From an uncultured Clostridia bacterium (lineage in GTDB: Bacteria > Bacillota > Clostridia > Lachnospirales > Anaerotignaceae), in the NCBI GenBank assembly GCA_944384265.1, contig CALWSR010000001.1, positions 62,001-126,000 of the forward strand: a DNA stretch of 64,000 nt, read 5' to 3'. Positions 17,459 through 26,040 of the stretch are shown here, piece after piece (position 1 is the first letter of the stretch; each line of letters begins with the position of its first letter). Below the pieces are notes generated by a model, which was not told where the DNA came from, did not search any database, and saw nothing but the letters and a program-made list of their open reading frames with translations. The translations under genes and the position numbers were made by a program.

Positions 17459-19569
17459 TTGATGTTGATTTCTCTAATTTAACAGATTTTATTGATGTTT
17501 ATAATACTGAGATGAGTAGGTTTAAGCCAGAACCTGTTTACTGCTTTCCATACCTAAAAAGAGTATTAAATGAACAATATAAAAAACTCCAATCAACATT
17601 AAAATTCCCTATGGAGATTAAGTTACCTAAAGATGAAGAATACCTATTGCAAGGTGATTTTGAACCAAAACAAATTATAAAACTTGATAAACCAGTTATG
17701 TGGGAAGATGTACCTATATGGTTTGAATCTACAATGGAACAGGCCTATCTCCGTTTTGGATATAAAAATTTAGATGCAAGATATATTTCTGATATAGCAT
17801 TGAGTATGGAATGTATCCATGGATTTTTAGGAGGATCATCAGGGCATGGTAAATCTGTAACAATGAACGCAATGATTTGTGGTTTGTGTATGGAGTATGC
17901 ACCATGGGAACTAGAAATACACTTAAGCGATGCCAAAATTGTTGAGTTTAAAAAATATGGTGTAAATCATAGAATACCTCACATTTCTACAATAGCAGCA
18001 ACTTCTGATTCTGATTTTGTTATTTCTGTATTACAAAGTGCTTTTGATAAAATGCAGATGAGAAATAAGATATTCGGGAGTATTGGAGCATCTAATTTAA
18101 AGTCATTTCGAAAAATGACTGGATTGGCTTTGCCGCGTGTTATTATCATTATGGATGAGGTTGAATCAACATTTAAGTTTGCAGGTAAAAAAGCTAGTAA
18201 AATAGCTGATCTAATTGACGGATATGCAAGACTTGGACGTTCTGCAGGTTATCATATAATTATGGCAACACAAAATTTAACTTCTGATATTCCATCCTCA
18301 GCTATGGGACAGGTTAAACTTAGAATGTGTTTGGGTGCTGTTGAAAGTGTTTCAGAAAAGGTTCTTGGTAATAAAGGAGCATCCGAAAACATGGGGCGTA
18401 TAGGTAGAATGATTGTAAATACAGAAGCTTTGAATGGGGGCAATACCTTTAAGAGTAATATTAAATTTCAAACACCTTTCTTAACAGATGACAATTTTGA
18501 GGTTGAAATGAAAATGTTAGAAGAGAAAGGTAGAGAAGTTGGGTATAAAAAGACATTAAGTTTTTATGATGAGGAAGATATAAAAACGGTTGAAGAAGCT
18601 TGCGATATAATCAATCAGACACAACAAAAGATGAAGGAACGGGGAGAGATGAATAATAAAGTATGTCCTATTATTTTGGGAACTCCAGCTTTTGTTACAG
18701 ATGATATTGATGAGTTACTAAAAATATACCTAACTAATGATGATGTTGAAAATATAGCTATATCTTCTCCAGTTGCATATAAAATTGGAGTGTTTCTAAA
18801 GATATTATCGGAGAATTTGAAAGAACAATATAAACTTTTTAATATCACTTCAAAAATAGATTATCTTAAAATGTTTCCAAACACATCTATAAACAAAGAG
18901 GCAAAATCTGTGTATACTTCAGATTTTGCCGTTGTTTCTTTTTTGGTAAATCAATCATTATTTATAGAAGCTATAGAGATACTATCTCAAAGGTTAACTT
19001 TACAAGAAAGTATAGTAAATAACGCTAACTCTTATTTTGATAGAAATAATTTGCATGATTTTAAAAATAATAAACATATGATTTGTCGTTATCATATATT
19101 TTCTACTTTTAAAGATTATGTTGACTACAAAGAGATATATGAAAGTGTATATAAATATTTTCCAAACTTTTCTTATCTTTCCAAAGTATATACTTCGGCT
19201 GGTACTACTAATAGGTGGTTGGAGAAAAAAGATTATAATAAGAAAGCAATTTTTATTGGAGATGTTAATAAAATTGTTGGTTTGGGAAGAGATAGCAAAA
19301 CAAGAGAAATAGATAAGTTAAAGAAATTAATGCAAGACTGTTATAGAGTAAATATTATTTTTATTTTATATGGCAGTACTTTTACTGATTTGCAATCCCT
19401 AAATTCTGGTATTAGATATACAATTTTTGATTCTGTTGATACTAGAGAATACAGTAAATTTAAAGCAGACGACCCAGGGGAGGTTAATGCTGTTTTATGT
19501 ACTTTATTTGATACAATAGGGACTGGCGAGAAAATTAAAAAATTTAAAAGGAGTAAAATAAAAACATGA
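17455..19569 (+). CDS. EssC/FtsK-like ATPase, one active and one degenerate domain
   Basis: A 704-aa protein. Domain 1 has Walker A GGSSGHGKS (126-134), an HLSDAKIVEF segment, Walker B VIIIMDEVES (about 229-237), and the 'GRSAGYHIIMATQ' stretch of FtsK/SpoIIIE/EssC ATPases. Domain 2 (about 400-690) keeps the fold pattern but has lost Walker A, as in EssC D2/D3. There are no membrane helices; these are on the protein at 12019, so the usual single EssC chain appears split. It would power export of the WXG100-like proteins; DNA translocation is the alternative. Translation is coupled to the 983-aa gene upstream and to the next gene. An 11-bp hairpin lies at 18900-18930. Confidence 0.8.
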   Translation: MIDVDFSNLTDFIDVYNTEMSRFKPEPVYCFPYLKRVLNEQYKKLQSTLKFPMEIKLPKDEEYLLQGDFEPKQIIKLDKPVMWEDVPIWFESTMEQAYLRFGYKNLDARYISDIALSMECIHGFLGGSSGHGKSVTMNAMICGLCMEYAPWELEIHLSDAKIVEFKKYGVNHRIPHISTIAATSDSDFVISVLQSAFDKMQMRNKIFGSIGASNLKSFRKMTGLALPRVIIIMDEVESTFKFAGKKASKIADLIDGYARLGRSAGYHIIMATQNLTSDIPSSAMGQVKLRMCLGAVESVSEKVLGNKGASENMGRIGRMIVNTEALNGGNTFKSNIKFQTPFLTDDNFEVEMKMLEEKGREVGYKKTLSFYDEEDIKTVEEACDIINQTQQKMKERGEMNNKVCPIILGTPAFVTDDIDELLKIYLTNDDVENIAISSPVAYKIGVFLKILSENLKEQYKLFNITSKIDYLKMFPNTSINKEAKSVYTSDFAVVSFLVNQSLFIEAIEILSQRLTLQESIVNNANSYFDRNNLHDFKNNKHMICRYHIFSTFKDYVDYKEIYESVYKYFPNFSYLSKVYTSAGTTNRWLEKKDYNKKAIFIGDVNKIVGLGRDSKTREIDKLKKLMQDCYRVNIIFILYGSTFTDLQSLNSGIRYTIFDSVDTREYSKFKADDPGEVNAVLCTLFDTIGTGEKIKKFKRSKIKT
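18900..18930 (+). other. Intragenic perfect 11-bp hairpin
   Basis: GGCAAAATCTG (18900-18910) pairs perfectly with 18920-18930 over a 9-nt loop, within the degenerate second ATPase domain of the EssC-like gene. A T-rich stretch follows after a few bases. Confidence 0.5.
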
Positions 19570-20468
19570 TTAACTTAAAAGACATTGAATCATTAAAATA
19601 TAATTGTTCTTATAAATCTCAATTATCAAGGATATCTTATGCATTACACCCTCTTAGAGAAAGGAAAGGATACTATTGTTATTTTTTGGAAGGAGTTGGT
19701 ATTTTTAATAAAAATGATGTTGTGCTTTTAGGAAATAAAGTTACATGTTTTGTAGAGTACATTGACGAAAGCAATAATATACATTTTGAACTAATAACTA
19801 ATAATACCAATTATAAGGATACTGAAAATATAGTAGACACGTTTTTGACCGAAAATAAAAACACCTTTTTATATTCTTTAATTGAGTTATTTAAGTATAA
19901 GACACTACGATTAAATAGTCGTATCTCCGAACAAAAACAAGACATTAATGAAAATGGTAAATCAGCAATCTTAACACTTCTGTTAAAGGATAATAGTACG
20001 CTTGAGTTAAATTTTGAGCATGACTTGGTATGTACTTATATCAAAGAGGATTTAACTAAGACACAAGTAACAGAACAAGAACTATTAGAATTAATAAAAA
20101 ATACTGACAAAATTTTACAATTAACTACTAGAACAGTATCACCACGTGGTTCTCGTGAAATCATATTAAAAAATAATTTTACTGATATTCTTAGAGAACT
20201 CTTTTACTTTATAAATAGAACTTTGATTCTTGATTACTCCATTTCAACTAATGAAATGCGAAGATGTATTGTATTTGATAAGCAAGTAGTGGAGATACAA
20301 ATGACATCAAAAAATTGCATTGCTATGACAACATATTCTATTAACAAATTTAATTATGGATTTCCTGATTCTATTATTTGTAACACTGATTCTATAAAAG
20401 ATATTAATTATAAAATAATGGAATATGCTGATGAACATAATATCCATATTGATAGAAAAAGAAGATAG
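19566..20468 (+). CDS. Unknown protein coupled to the EssC-like ATPase
   Basis: A 300-aa soluble protein whose ATG overlaps the stop of the EssC-like gene. It has a strand-rich N-terminus and two repeated-looking alpha/beta halves; no signal peptide, membrane helix or motif. AGGAG lies upstream of the start. The position suggests a cytoplasmic chaperone or accessory protein of the type VII-like system, but it could equally belong to the polymerase genes that follow 20 bp later. Function unknown. Confidence 0.55.
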   Translation: MINLKDIESLKYNCSYKSQLSRISYALHPLRERKGYYCYFLEGVGIFNKNDVVLLGNKVTCFVEYIDESNNIHFELITNNTNYKDTENIVDTFLTENKNTFLYSLIELFKYKTLRLNSRISEQKQDINENGKSAILTLLLKDNSTLELNFEHDLVCTYIKEDLTKTQVTEQELLELIKNTDKILQLTTRTVSPRGSREIILKNNFTDILRELFYFINRTLILDYSISTNEMRRCIVFDKQVVEIQMTSKNCIAMTTYSINKFNYGFPDSIICNTDSIKDINYKIMEYADEHNIHIDRKRR

Positions 20469-20488
20469 CACTTGTTAGGAGGTTCCTA

Positions 20489-22126
20489 ATGTTAAAGATA
20501 GAAAATAAACACAGTATGGAAGAATATCTTATGTTACTTCGTAACGCTCCAAGAATTGCTGTGGAGCATAAGAAATTAGAAAAGGCAATATCAGAGTGTA
20601 ATTATATGATTACTGATTATTTTAATATTACTCAGCTTGAGTTAAGAATTGCATCTGAAGGTAAATATACTGAAGTCTCGCCAAAAGATTTAATAGATTT
20701 CCTTATATATTCTGGGGAAAGCGAAAAGACTTTTAAAGTAAGAAATATACAATCCTTATCTTTTGATATGACAAAAGTTGTAAAACCTCTACTTGAACGT
20801 GGAGTATTTCCAACTATTTTAGAACCTTATACTCATATGCGAAGTTTTACATCTTATCGTAACTTTTTAACAAAGTTACTAGAAAACCAGGAAGTGATTA
20901 TAAATTCTCGTAATGATGGTATTTTAATTAGGCAATATAAATATACAGTTACACAGCAAGAAAATTTACGTGCATATTATAAAGATATTGGTGTTATAAA
21001 TATACCAAAAATGTTTAGTGATATTATTACGGTACACGATACTGATAAATTTTTAATATGGTGCGATTATCCTCAAGCTGACTGGAGACTAGCATATAAC
21101 TTATTTATTAGGGATTCTGAAAATGCAAAAGTAATGGATAGTGTAGATGATTCGTATATGGGAGCAGCTATGCTTGTAGAGGGAGAAAATTTTGATGAAA
21201 AAGTGTTTACTAGTTCTCGTTCAGATTACAAAATACATACTTTAAAAACTTTTTATAATTCAAAAGATACTAAAGATATAGTTGTTAAGTTAAGAAACTT
21301 TTTTCTATCATGCCCTAAATATCGAAAGTACTATAGAGATCTTAAAGGTTTGCATAAATTTAAACTTCCAATAATCTGTAAATCATATTTTGGGTTTGAA
21401 CAAATTTTACCTGACAATCAATATGAAGATAGTTTTATATCAAAAGGAATGAATACACCGATACAAACGATGACCTCTCATGTTGTATCTGAAACTGTAT
21501 TTGGTATATTGGAAAGATTTTATGATTTGGGGTACACTTCAGATGATATTGGTATATATTTTGTACGACATGATGAGCCTATTTTTATTGCGTCAAAAAA
21601 GATACTAAAAGATGCCTGGGTTTTCGGTGATTGTTCAGATATACATATAGATGGATTTTCACCAATACAGTTACAATTCTTTTTTGGCTACAATTATAAA
21701 GTAGAGGATAATACATTAACTGCCATTGTTAAATCATCCTGTGAAAATAATAAAACAAGATACCACTACTTTGAAGATGGGGTACTGGATAACTCTTATT
21801 CACCAACACCACCAATATTTTCTGGGTATGTTGATATACAAATTAAAAATGGAGTCCCTTATGCAGCATTTTATTTAGAAGAAGGTGAAATTATACGAAT
21901 TTATAAAGTTAGTACTACAATCTTCGAACAGGCAATAGAACAGGGATTACATTTATTACTAACTGAATTTGATTACTTATCCTATTTGTATCTCGAAAAC
22001 ATTGTTATGAATGATATTATTAAAGTAAACACTACTTTAGTAAAATTAGCTATATTATACTCTGCATCACAAACAGACCTACTATCATCTCAAATAAATA
22101 GGTATATAGAAAACGAGGTGTTGTAA
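20489..22126 (+). CDS. Family A (PolA-type) DNA polymerase core without exonuclease domain
   Basis: A 545-aa protein with the polymerase palm/fingers of DNA polymerase I. Motif A is CDYPQADWR (Asp193). Motif B has Arg244, Lys248 and Tyr256 at the spacing of E. coli Arg754, Lys758 and Tyr766. NTPIQ is at 322-326 and motif C is RHDEP (His361-Asp362-Glu363). The spacing A to B (about 51) and B to C (about 113) matches the family. The 5' and 3' exonuclease domains are absent, and about 180 residues follow motif C, far more than usual. Motif B lacks the usual Phe and Gly (Leu252, Asn257). AGGAGGT precedes ATG 20489. It is probably the element's replicative polymerase. Confidence 0.85.
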   Translation: MLKIENKHSMEEYLMLLRNAPRIAVEHKKLEKAISECNYMITDYFNITQLELRIASEGKYTEVSPKDLIDFLIYSGESEKTFKVRNIQSLSFDMTKVVKPLLERGVFPTILEPYTHMRSFTSYRNFLTKLLENQEVIINSRNDGILIRQYKYTVTQQENLRAYYKDIGVINIPKMFSDIITVHDTDKFLIWCDYPQADWRLAYNLFIRDSENAKVMDSVDDSYMGAAMLVEGENFDEKVFTSSRSDYKIHTLKTFYNSKDTKDIVVKLRNFFLSCPKYRKYYRDLKGLHKFKLPIICKSYFGFEQILPDNQYEDSFISKGMNTPIQTMTSHVVSETVFGILERFYDLGYTSDDIGIYFVRHDEPIFIASKKILKDAWVFGDCSDIHIDGFSPIQLQFFFGYNYKVEDNTLTAIVKSSCENNKTRYHYFEDGVLDNSYSPTPPIFSGYVDIQIKNGVPYAAFYLEEGEIIRIYKVSTTIFEQAIEQGLHLLLTEFDYLSYLYLENIVMNDIIKVNTTLVKLAILYSASQTDLLSSQINRYIENEVL

Positions 22127-22127
22127 A

Positions 22128-22817
22128 TTGGATAATCTTGAAAAGAAATTACGTGATATTTATTCTACTAAAGGCATTCAATTTGTATATGAGGTTTGTA
22201 GAAGTATGTTATCTATAAAAGATAACACTGGTAAGAAAAGAACAGTAAACGGAAACATATGTGAAATTTTATTATGTTTGATGACAGAAGAATATATTTC
22301 TAAAAAGAAAATAGATGGTTTCATTGTTAGAAGTCTTGTCCTGAAAGATCCAACAAAGCCCAATAGTGATTTTAGAACAGAAATAGATTTTCTTTTATGT
22401 ACTAAATCGCTTGTATTTTGTACTGAGTGTAAGTCTTATGTTGGAAATAAAAGAATCACAGATAAATTTACTTTACATACACAGAGTAGAGAATTCGATG
22501 TTTTTTCACAAAATCAGATACATGTCGAAACATTGTATAAAAATATAAGATCTGCAAAATTGGTGCATAACAATAAATTTAACATAGCTATGTCGGCATT
22601 TCTATTTTCTAATGGAGATATTAGTGATGAGCGTAATATACAGTATAAACGAATAATGCCTGCTATTACTCAAAATAATTTATATCAATTTTATAATTCA
22701 TTTTTTGAATATCCCTGTTCTGATGTGTGGGACATTATAAAATTAAAAAAGATAACATCAACTATTTTAGGGAATAAAAATTTAAGGATTGAACATAAAA
22801 ATTATCTAGGATATTGA
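22128..22817 (+). CDS. NERD-domain nuclease-like protein
   Basis: A 229-aa protein from TTG 22128 (GAGGTG upstream, one base after the polymerase stop). It has the NERD/PD-(D/E)XK-like core: a Glu in an N-terminal helix (GNICEILLC), then EIDFLL with the catalytic Asp, then CTECKSYVG with Glu-x-Lys, followed by a Gln/Asn helix. NERD proteins are thought to act on nucleic acids and are common on plasmids. Its position between polymerase and primase suggests processing of replication intermediates or defence; the sequence does not decide this. Confidence 0.7.
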   Translation: MDNLEKKLRDIYSTKGIQFVYEVCRSMLSIKDNTGKKRTVNGNICEILLCLMTEEYISKKKIDGFIVRSLVLKDPTKPNSDFRTEIDFLLCTKSLVFCTECKSYVGNKRITDKFTLHTQSREFDVFSQNQIHVETLYKNIRSAKLVHNNKFNIAMSAFLFSNGDISDERNIQYKRIMPAITQNNLYQFYNSFFEYPCSDVWDIIKLKKITSTILGNKNLRIEHKNYLGY

Positions 22818-22835
22818 TTTGGATGTGATTGTATT

Positions 22836-23333
22836 ATGAAAAAAAGAATAACTATATTTTTAATAATATTGTTCTGTTTGTTATCCGTATTTAGTTCATC
22901 ACTTATATTCTATATTAATTCCTATCCAGAGGATACTAAAATTGTAGATGAGTTAATAAATCAAAATATTTTCCATAAGATGAAAGGTTTTAAGACAATA
23001 TCCTTATTTGGACGTATTATGGTTATTCCTGATTATGTTGATGTTATTGAATCCTATGTTGACCATGAGAGTGATGATACTATAAAGTTTGACAATCTAG
23101 TAAATAAAATAAAAGAAATTGAATATGTTGATGAACCAACAGAAAATATTTTTGATGGCGCAAACTGTCAAACAATGACTATCTATATACAAGATTGGTG
23201 CGAAAAAAATAATATACCTTATAGAGTTATTGTAGAACCAACACACGTATTTGTAATAGTTCAGATAAAAGATATATGGAAGATTATTAATTTTAATAGG
23301 GGGTTAGAAATACATGATGAGTACATTGGATAA
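22836..23333 (+). CDS. Membrane-anchored transglutaminase-like cysteine protein
   Basis: A 165-aa protein with an N-terminal hydrophobic helix (about 5-27) that probably anchors it outside the membrane. The C-terminal half resembles transglutaminase-like/papain-fold proteins: GANCQTM with the Cys (about residue 109), PTHVFVIV with the His, and an IINF segment where the third residue (Asp/Asn) is expected. Such domains cross-link or cleave wall or protein substrates; it could modify the peptidoglycan or pilus-like structures. The binding site (GGATGTGA) is weak. The 3' end overlaps the next gene. Confidence 0.6.
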   Translation: MKKRITIFLIILFCLLSVFSSSLIFYINSYPEDTKIVDELINQNIFHKMKGFKTISLFGRIMVIPDYVDVIESYVDHESDDTIKFDNLVNKIKEIEYVDEPTENIFDGANCQTMTIYIQDWCEKNNIPYRVIVEPTHVFVIVQIKDIWKIINFNRGLEIHDEYIG

Positions 23334-23922
23334 TATATATGGAAAATTTTTAAGTCTTGAGGACAATTATTTAAGCTCTGGGTTAACAAGAAAAGAATTC
23401 GTACTACAACTGTTTGGAGGTGATATAGAAATTGGTGCAACGATACTAACAGACGCTATATTAAAAGAGGGAGTATCGAAAGCAAAAGATATTGAAAAAT
23501 TTTCTTTCTTAAAAGATATTTTTTCTTTTTTTATAAAACAGAAGAATAATTTGGATTTTATGTCTACTTTTAATAATCCTTTGGACAATAACGAAATAAC
23601 AAATGATACAGATATATTAAATAAATTAGTTATTACTTTAACACAACCGGTACATGCGCCTATTTTTAGTCAAAAGGATTTATACAAGGAAAATCAAGCA
23701 TTACATTATGTTGTCACTCCAGATTCTATAAAATATGTATCACTCGATGACTGCCATGCATTCAAAATTATGAATGAGAATTTTGCAATTTTATTAAAGA
23801 CTTTGCATAACACTACTTCTGATTTGAGTGTAAATACTGTATATATTAAAGGTAAGCGTGGTTTACGTAAATGCAAGAAAAATGAATTACTGCCTTATTT
23901 AGAAGCAATGTGTGGTGAATAA
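23314..23922 (+). CDS. Unknown protein upstream of primase
   Basis: A 202-aa soluble protein, starting at ATG 23314 or the adjacent ATG 23317 after AGGGGG. The N-terminal two thirds are helical, and the C-terminus is a short basic domain with a GKRGLRKCKK stretch that could bind nucleic acid. It lies between the transglutaminase-like gene and the Toprim gene and nearly overlaps the latter. It might be a primase or helicase-loader partner; no family recognised. Confidence 0.5.
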   Translation: MMSTLDNIYGKFLSLEDNYLSSGLTRKEFVLQLFGGDIEIGATILTDAILKEGVSKAKDIEKFSFLKDIFSFFIKQKNNLDFMSTFNNPLDNNEITNDTDILNKLVITLTQPVHAPIFSQKDLYKENQALHYVVTPDSIKYVSLDDCHAFKIMNENFAILLKTLHNTTSDLSVNTVYIKGKRGLRKCKKNELLPYLEAMCGE

Positions 23923-23926
23923 GAAT

Positions 23927-24691
23927 ATGAAATCATTTAATATTGTATATGGTAAATTGATAGAAAAATTATATAAAGATGATATTGACTCACAAATATA
24001 TTATCTAAAAACAGTTGCAGCTGTCAGAAAGATACCATTAGAATATCTTTTGAAATTAAAAGTAATATTTGTTCCAAACAATGAATATCTGCATTATTAT
24101 GGTGGTAATGATATTTTAAATCCTAATTATGATATATATTTTGATAATCATTGTAAATGGACACACTTTATTTTAATACCAATAAGAGATTTATCTAGAA
24201 ATATTGTAGGACTTGTTGGTTGGGACTTGAACCATAAAGCTAGAGAAGAAGATGGTGAAAAGGGTCTTGAAATGTATAAAACTTCTAATAAATTGGTAAT
24301 GAATAAATCACATTATTTTTTAACAGATATTGATGTGATAGAAAGCAATTATGAAAAAGAAGTTATTTTTGTTGTAGATGGTGTATTTGATGCTATATCA
24401 CTGAATAACTTGGGTATACCCACAATTGCATTATTAGGTTCTAATACAAGTAAAACATTATATTACTTTTTACGTTGGTACTCTTATGTTTATGTAATTC
24501 ATGATAATGATAAAGCAGGATTAACTTTATTAGAGAAGTTAAAAAAAGCAGTACCTAATGTCTATGGTGTTCATCAAAATAAAACAAAAGATATTGATGA
24601 TTTGTTAAAATTAAATCCACTTATAGTTTCAAAACAATTAGTAGATTTATTAAATAATCCAGTAAAGGGTGATTTTTATTTAAAAACTTAG
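23927..24691 (+). CDS. Toprim-domain DnaG-like primase core
   Basis: About 254 aa from ATG 23927 (GGTGA 8 nt upstream; an in-frame GTG at 23912 is an alternative). The Toprim signature is clear: VFVVDGVFDAISL (acidic residue then D/A), a LLGSNTSK loop, and VIHDNDKAG with the DxD pair. An upstream GLVGWDLNHK segment matches the DnaG/twinkle N-part. The zinc-binding and helicase-interaction domains are absent and the protein is much shorter than host DnaG (about 600 aa). The first acidic residue is Asp rather than the usual Glu. Likely makes RNA primers for the polymerase encoded 1.8 kb upstream. Confidence 0.8.
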   Translation: MKSFNIVYGKLIEKLYKDDIDSQIYYLKTVAAVRKIPLEYLLKLKVIFVPNNEYLHYYGGNDILNPNYDIYFDNHCKWTHFILIPIRDLSRNIVGLVGWDLNHKAREEDGEKGLEMYKTSNKLVMNKSHYFLTDIDVIESNYEKEVIFVVDGVFDAISLNNLGIPTIALLGSNTSKTLYYFLRWYSYVYVIHDNDKAGLTLLEKLKKAVPNVYGVHQNKTKDIDDLLKLNPLIVSKQLVDLLNNPVKGDFYLKT

Positions 24692-24703
24692 TTTTTATAT
24701 CCC

Positions 24704-24729
24704 TTAAAAACATACATTTGTGTTATAAT
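24704..24729 (+). promoter_or_regulatory. Extended -10 promoter
   Basis: TGTTATAAT (24721-24729) is a perfect extended -10 element (TGn-TATAAT). The -35 region (TTAAAA, 24704) is poor, as is normal for extended -10 promoters. It points at the decayed HipA-like cargo just downstream. Confidence 0.5.
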
Positions 24730-24754
24730 ATTTATATCGCATATTTTATTCTGA

Positions 24755-25266
24755 TTGGGTGTGATTACATATGAAAAAACGAATTTGCAGATTACTACAT
24801 TTAATGATCTAAAATTTACTTTACTAGGATATACTAGTAGCTCTCAAAGATGTTTTTTAAAAGCCTATAACAATAATGTATATTATAAACTTTCTAATTT
24901 TGATTCTTACCTAAAACTTTTGAAAACGAATCAATTTATGAAATTATAGATAGTAGAGTAGGAAAATTAATGGGTTTCCCTACATTAGATTATTGGTTAT
25001 GTAAAGGAAGAGTATCCATTGATAATGGTGTATCTTTATTATTCTCATGCATTGACGATATTGCTATTGAGAAATTTGATATAAAAAGCAATCCAAGAGC
25101 AAATAATTTTATTGGTTCTCAAGACCTAGAATTTAATCTAAGCTTGATAAGTAAACATATAGATTTTAATATGATAACTGATAAAGATTATAATTTTATA
25201 TTTAATGGTATAGAAGATTTATTATCTGAAATCCATAAAATTAAAATTTTAGATATGTTGGTTTGA
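24755..25266 (+). pseudogene. HipA-like kinase pseudogene
   Basis: Two consecutive frames together encode a protein resembling the small HipA-like/phosphatidylinositol-kinase-like proteins of Bacillota: FLKAYNNNVYYKLSNFDSY in the first frame, then ENESIYEIIDSRVGKLMGF in the second. The frame changes near 24905-24925. The C-terminal part ends at 25266 with a stop much earlier than expected for a kinase, so the catalytic region is missing. An extended -10 promoter precedes it. The gene is probably a dead toxin-like or kinase cargo. Frame and stop damage are read directly from the sequence; family is by memory of similar proteins. Confidence 0.5.
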
Positions 25267-25276
25267 AGGAATAACA

Positions 25277-25622
25277 ATGCAAAAAAAATTTTGGATATAT
25301 GATAGCTGGTTAAATGATAAAAAAATGGGTATGTTGACATATGATGATGATTTATCTCAATTTAGTATTAGTGTTGACAAAAATCTTAAACCAGAAGAAG
25401 CACCTTTTATATTCTCATACTTTATGCAAAAAGGATTTATAGAAATACCACCAGATTGGTCTCTACGCTGGGGTTAAAGAAAGAATAATACCTCATAATA
25501 GACAGCTAATTGGCGTTATTATGCGTAACCTTGGTGTAACTGAATATAATGAATATGATATGCTAGTTGCTATGAAAGGTAAATGTACTAATGATGGATG
25601 TTATATTGTTCCAATTGTTTAG
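25277..25622 (+). pseudogene. Frameshifted HipA-associated small protein
   Basis: The first frame (66 codons from 25277) stops at 25475-25477 just after a GGGG run (25470-25473). One base fewer in that run restores a frame that continues to TAG 25620-25622 with WVKERIIPHNRQLIGVIM and a GKCTNDGCY end, typical of the small protein usually found next to HipA-like kinases in Bacillota. The protein would be about 115 aa. A true disabling mutation or a homopolymer sequencing error both fit. Confidence 0.5.
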
Positions 25623-25633
25623 GGGGTTATGTC

Positions 25634-25867
25634 ATGGGATTCAATCTAAAGTATCTACCCAAATCTGATATTATATTTACAGTAATGTTTTTAAATAAAG
25701 AACTTTGTGAAAAAAAACTCTTGAAACTGTTTTAGGAGAGCACATAGAGTTGATTGGTATTGCTGCTGAGTATAAAAATGATTTACATAAGGCAGCTTTA
25801 AACTCTATCTATAGATGGCCGTGCTATTACAGATTTATCTAAAAAACAAATAAAGCAATTAATGTGA
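25634..25867 (+). pseudogene. Decayed ORF, possibly Rpn/PD-(D/E)XK-like
   Basis: Starting at ATG 25634, three frames must be joined to read a continuous protein. The frame changes at an A8 run (25710-25717) and again near 25810. The joined product contains LPKSDIIFTVMF and LETVLGEHIELIGIAAEY, which recalls the N-terminus of Rpn-type PD-(D/E)XK proteins common in Clostridia. The catalytic part is deleted. Family assignment is weak. Confidence 0.35.
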
Positions 25868-25904
25868 TAGTATACGCATTATTGTTTTATGTATATCAAA
25901 TGAG

Positions 25905-25945
25905 AGGAGACACTTTCTAATAAAGAAAATGTCTCCTTGTTTTAT
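25905..25945 (+). terminator. Intrinsic terminator
   Basis: AGGAGACACTTTCT (25905-25918) pairs with 25924-25937 with one C-A mismatch, loop AATAA, then TTGTTTTAT. It closes the decayed cargo region. Confidence 0.7.
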
Positions 25946-25976
25946 ATTAAAAAATGTTCCTTATTTTAGTATCTAC

Positions 25977-26024
25977 ACTATATTAGAAAATATTACTAAA
26001 ATGTAAACTATATTTTGAAAATAT
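25977..26024 (+). repeat. Direct repeat pair upstream of SSB-like gene
   Basis: ACTATATTAGAAAATAT (25977-25993) and ACTATATTTTGAAAATAT (26007-26024) are near-identical direct repeats with a 30-bp period. They lie immediately before the ribosome binding site of the abundant protein at 26041, so they could be operator sites or part of the promoter. Confidence 0.45.
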
Positions 26025-26040
26025 GAAGGAGGAAATAATT

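Noticed and set aside
19118-19312. 64-codon + strand ORF in an alternative frame
   Set aside because: It lies wholly inside the EssC-like gene in another frame and has no binding site.
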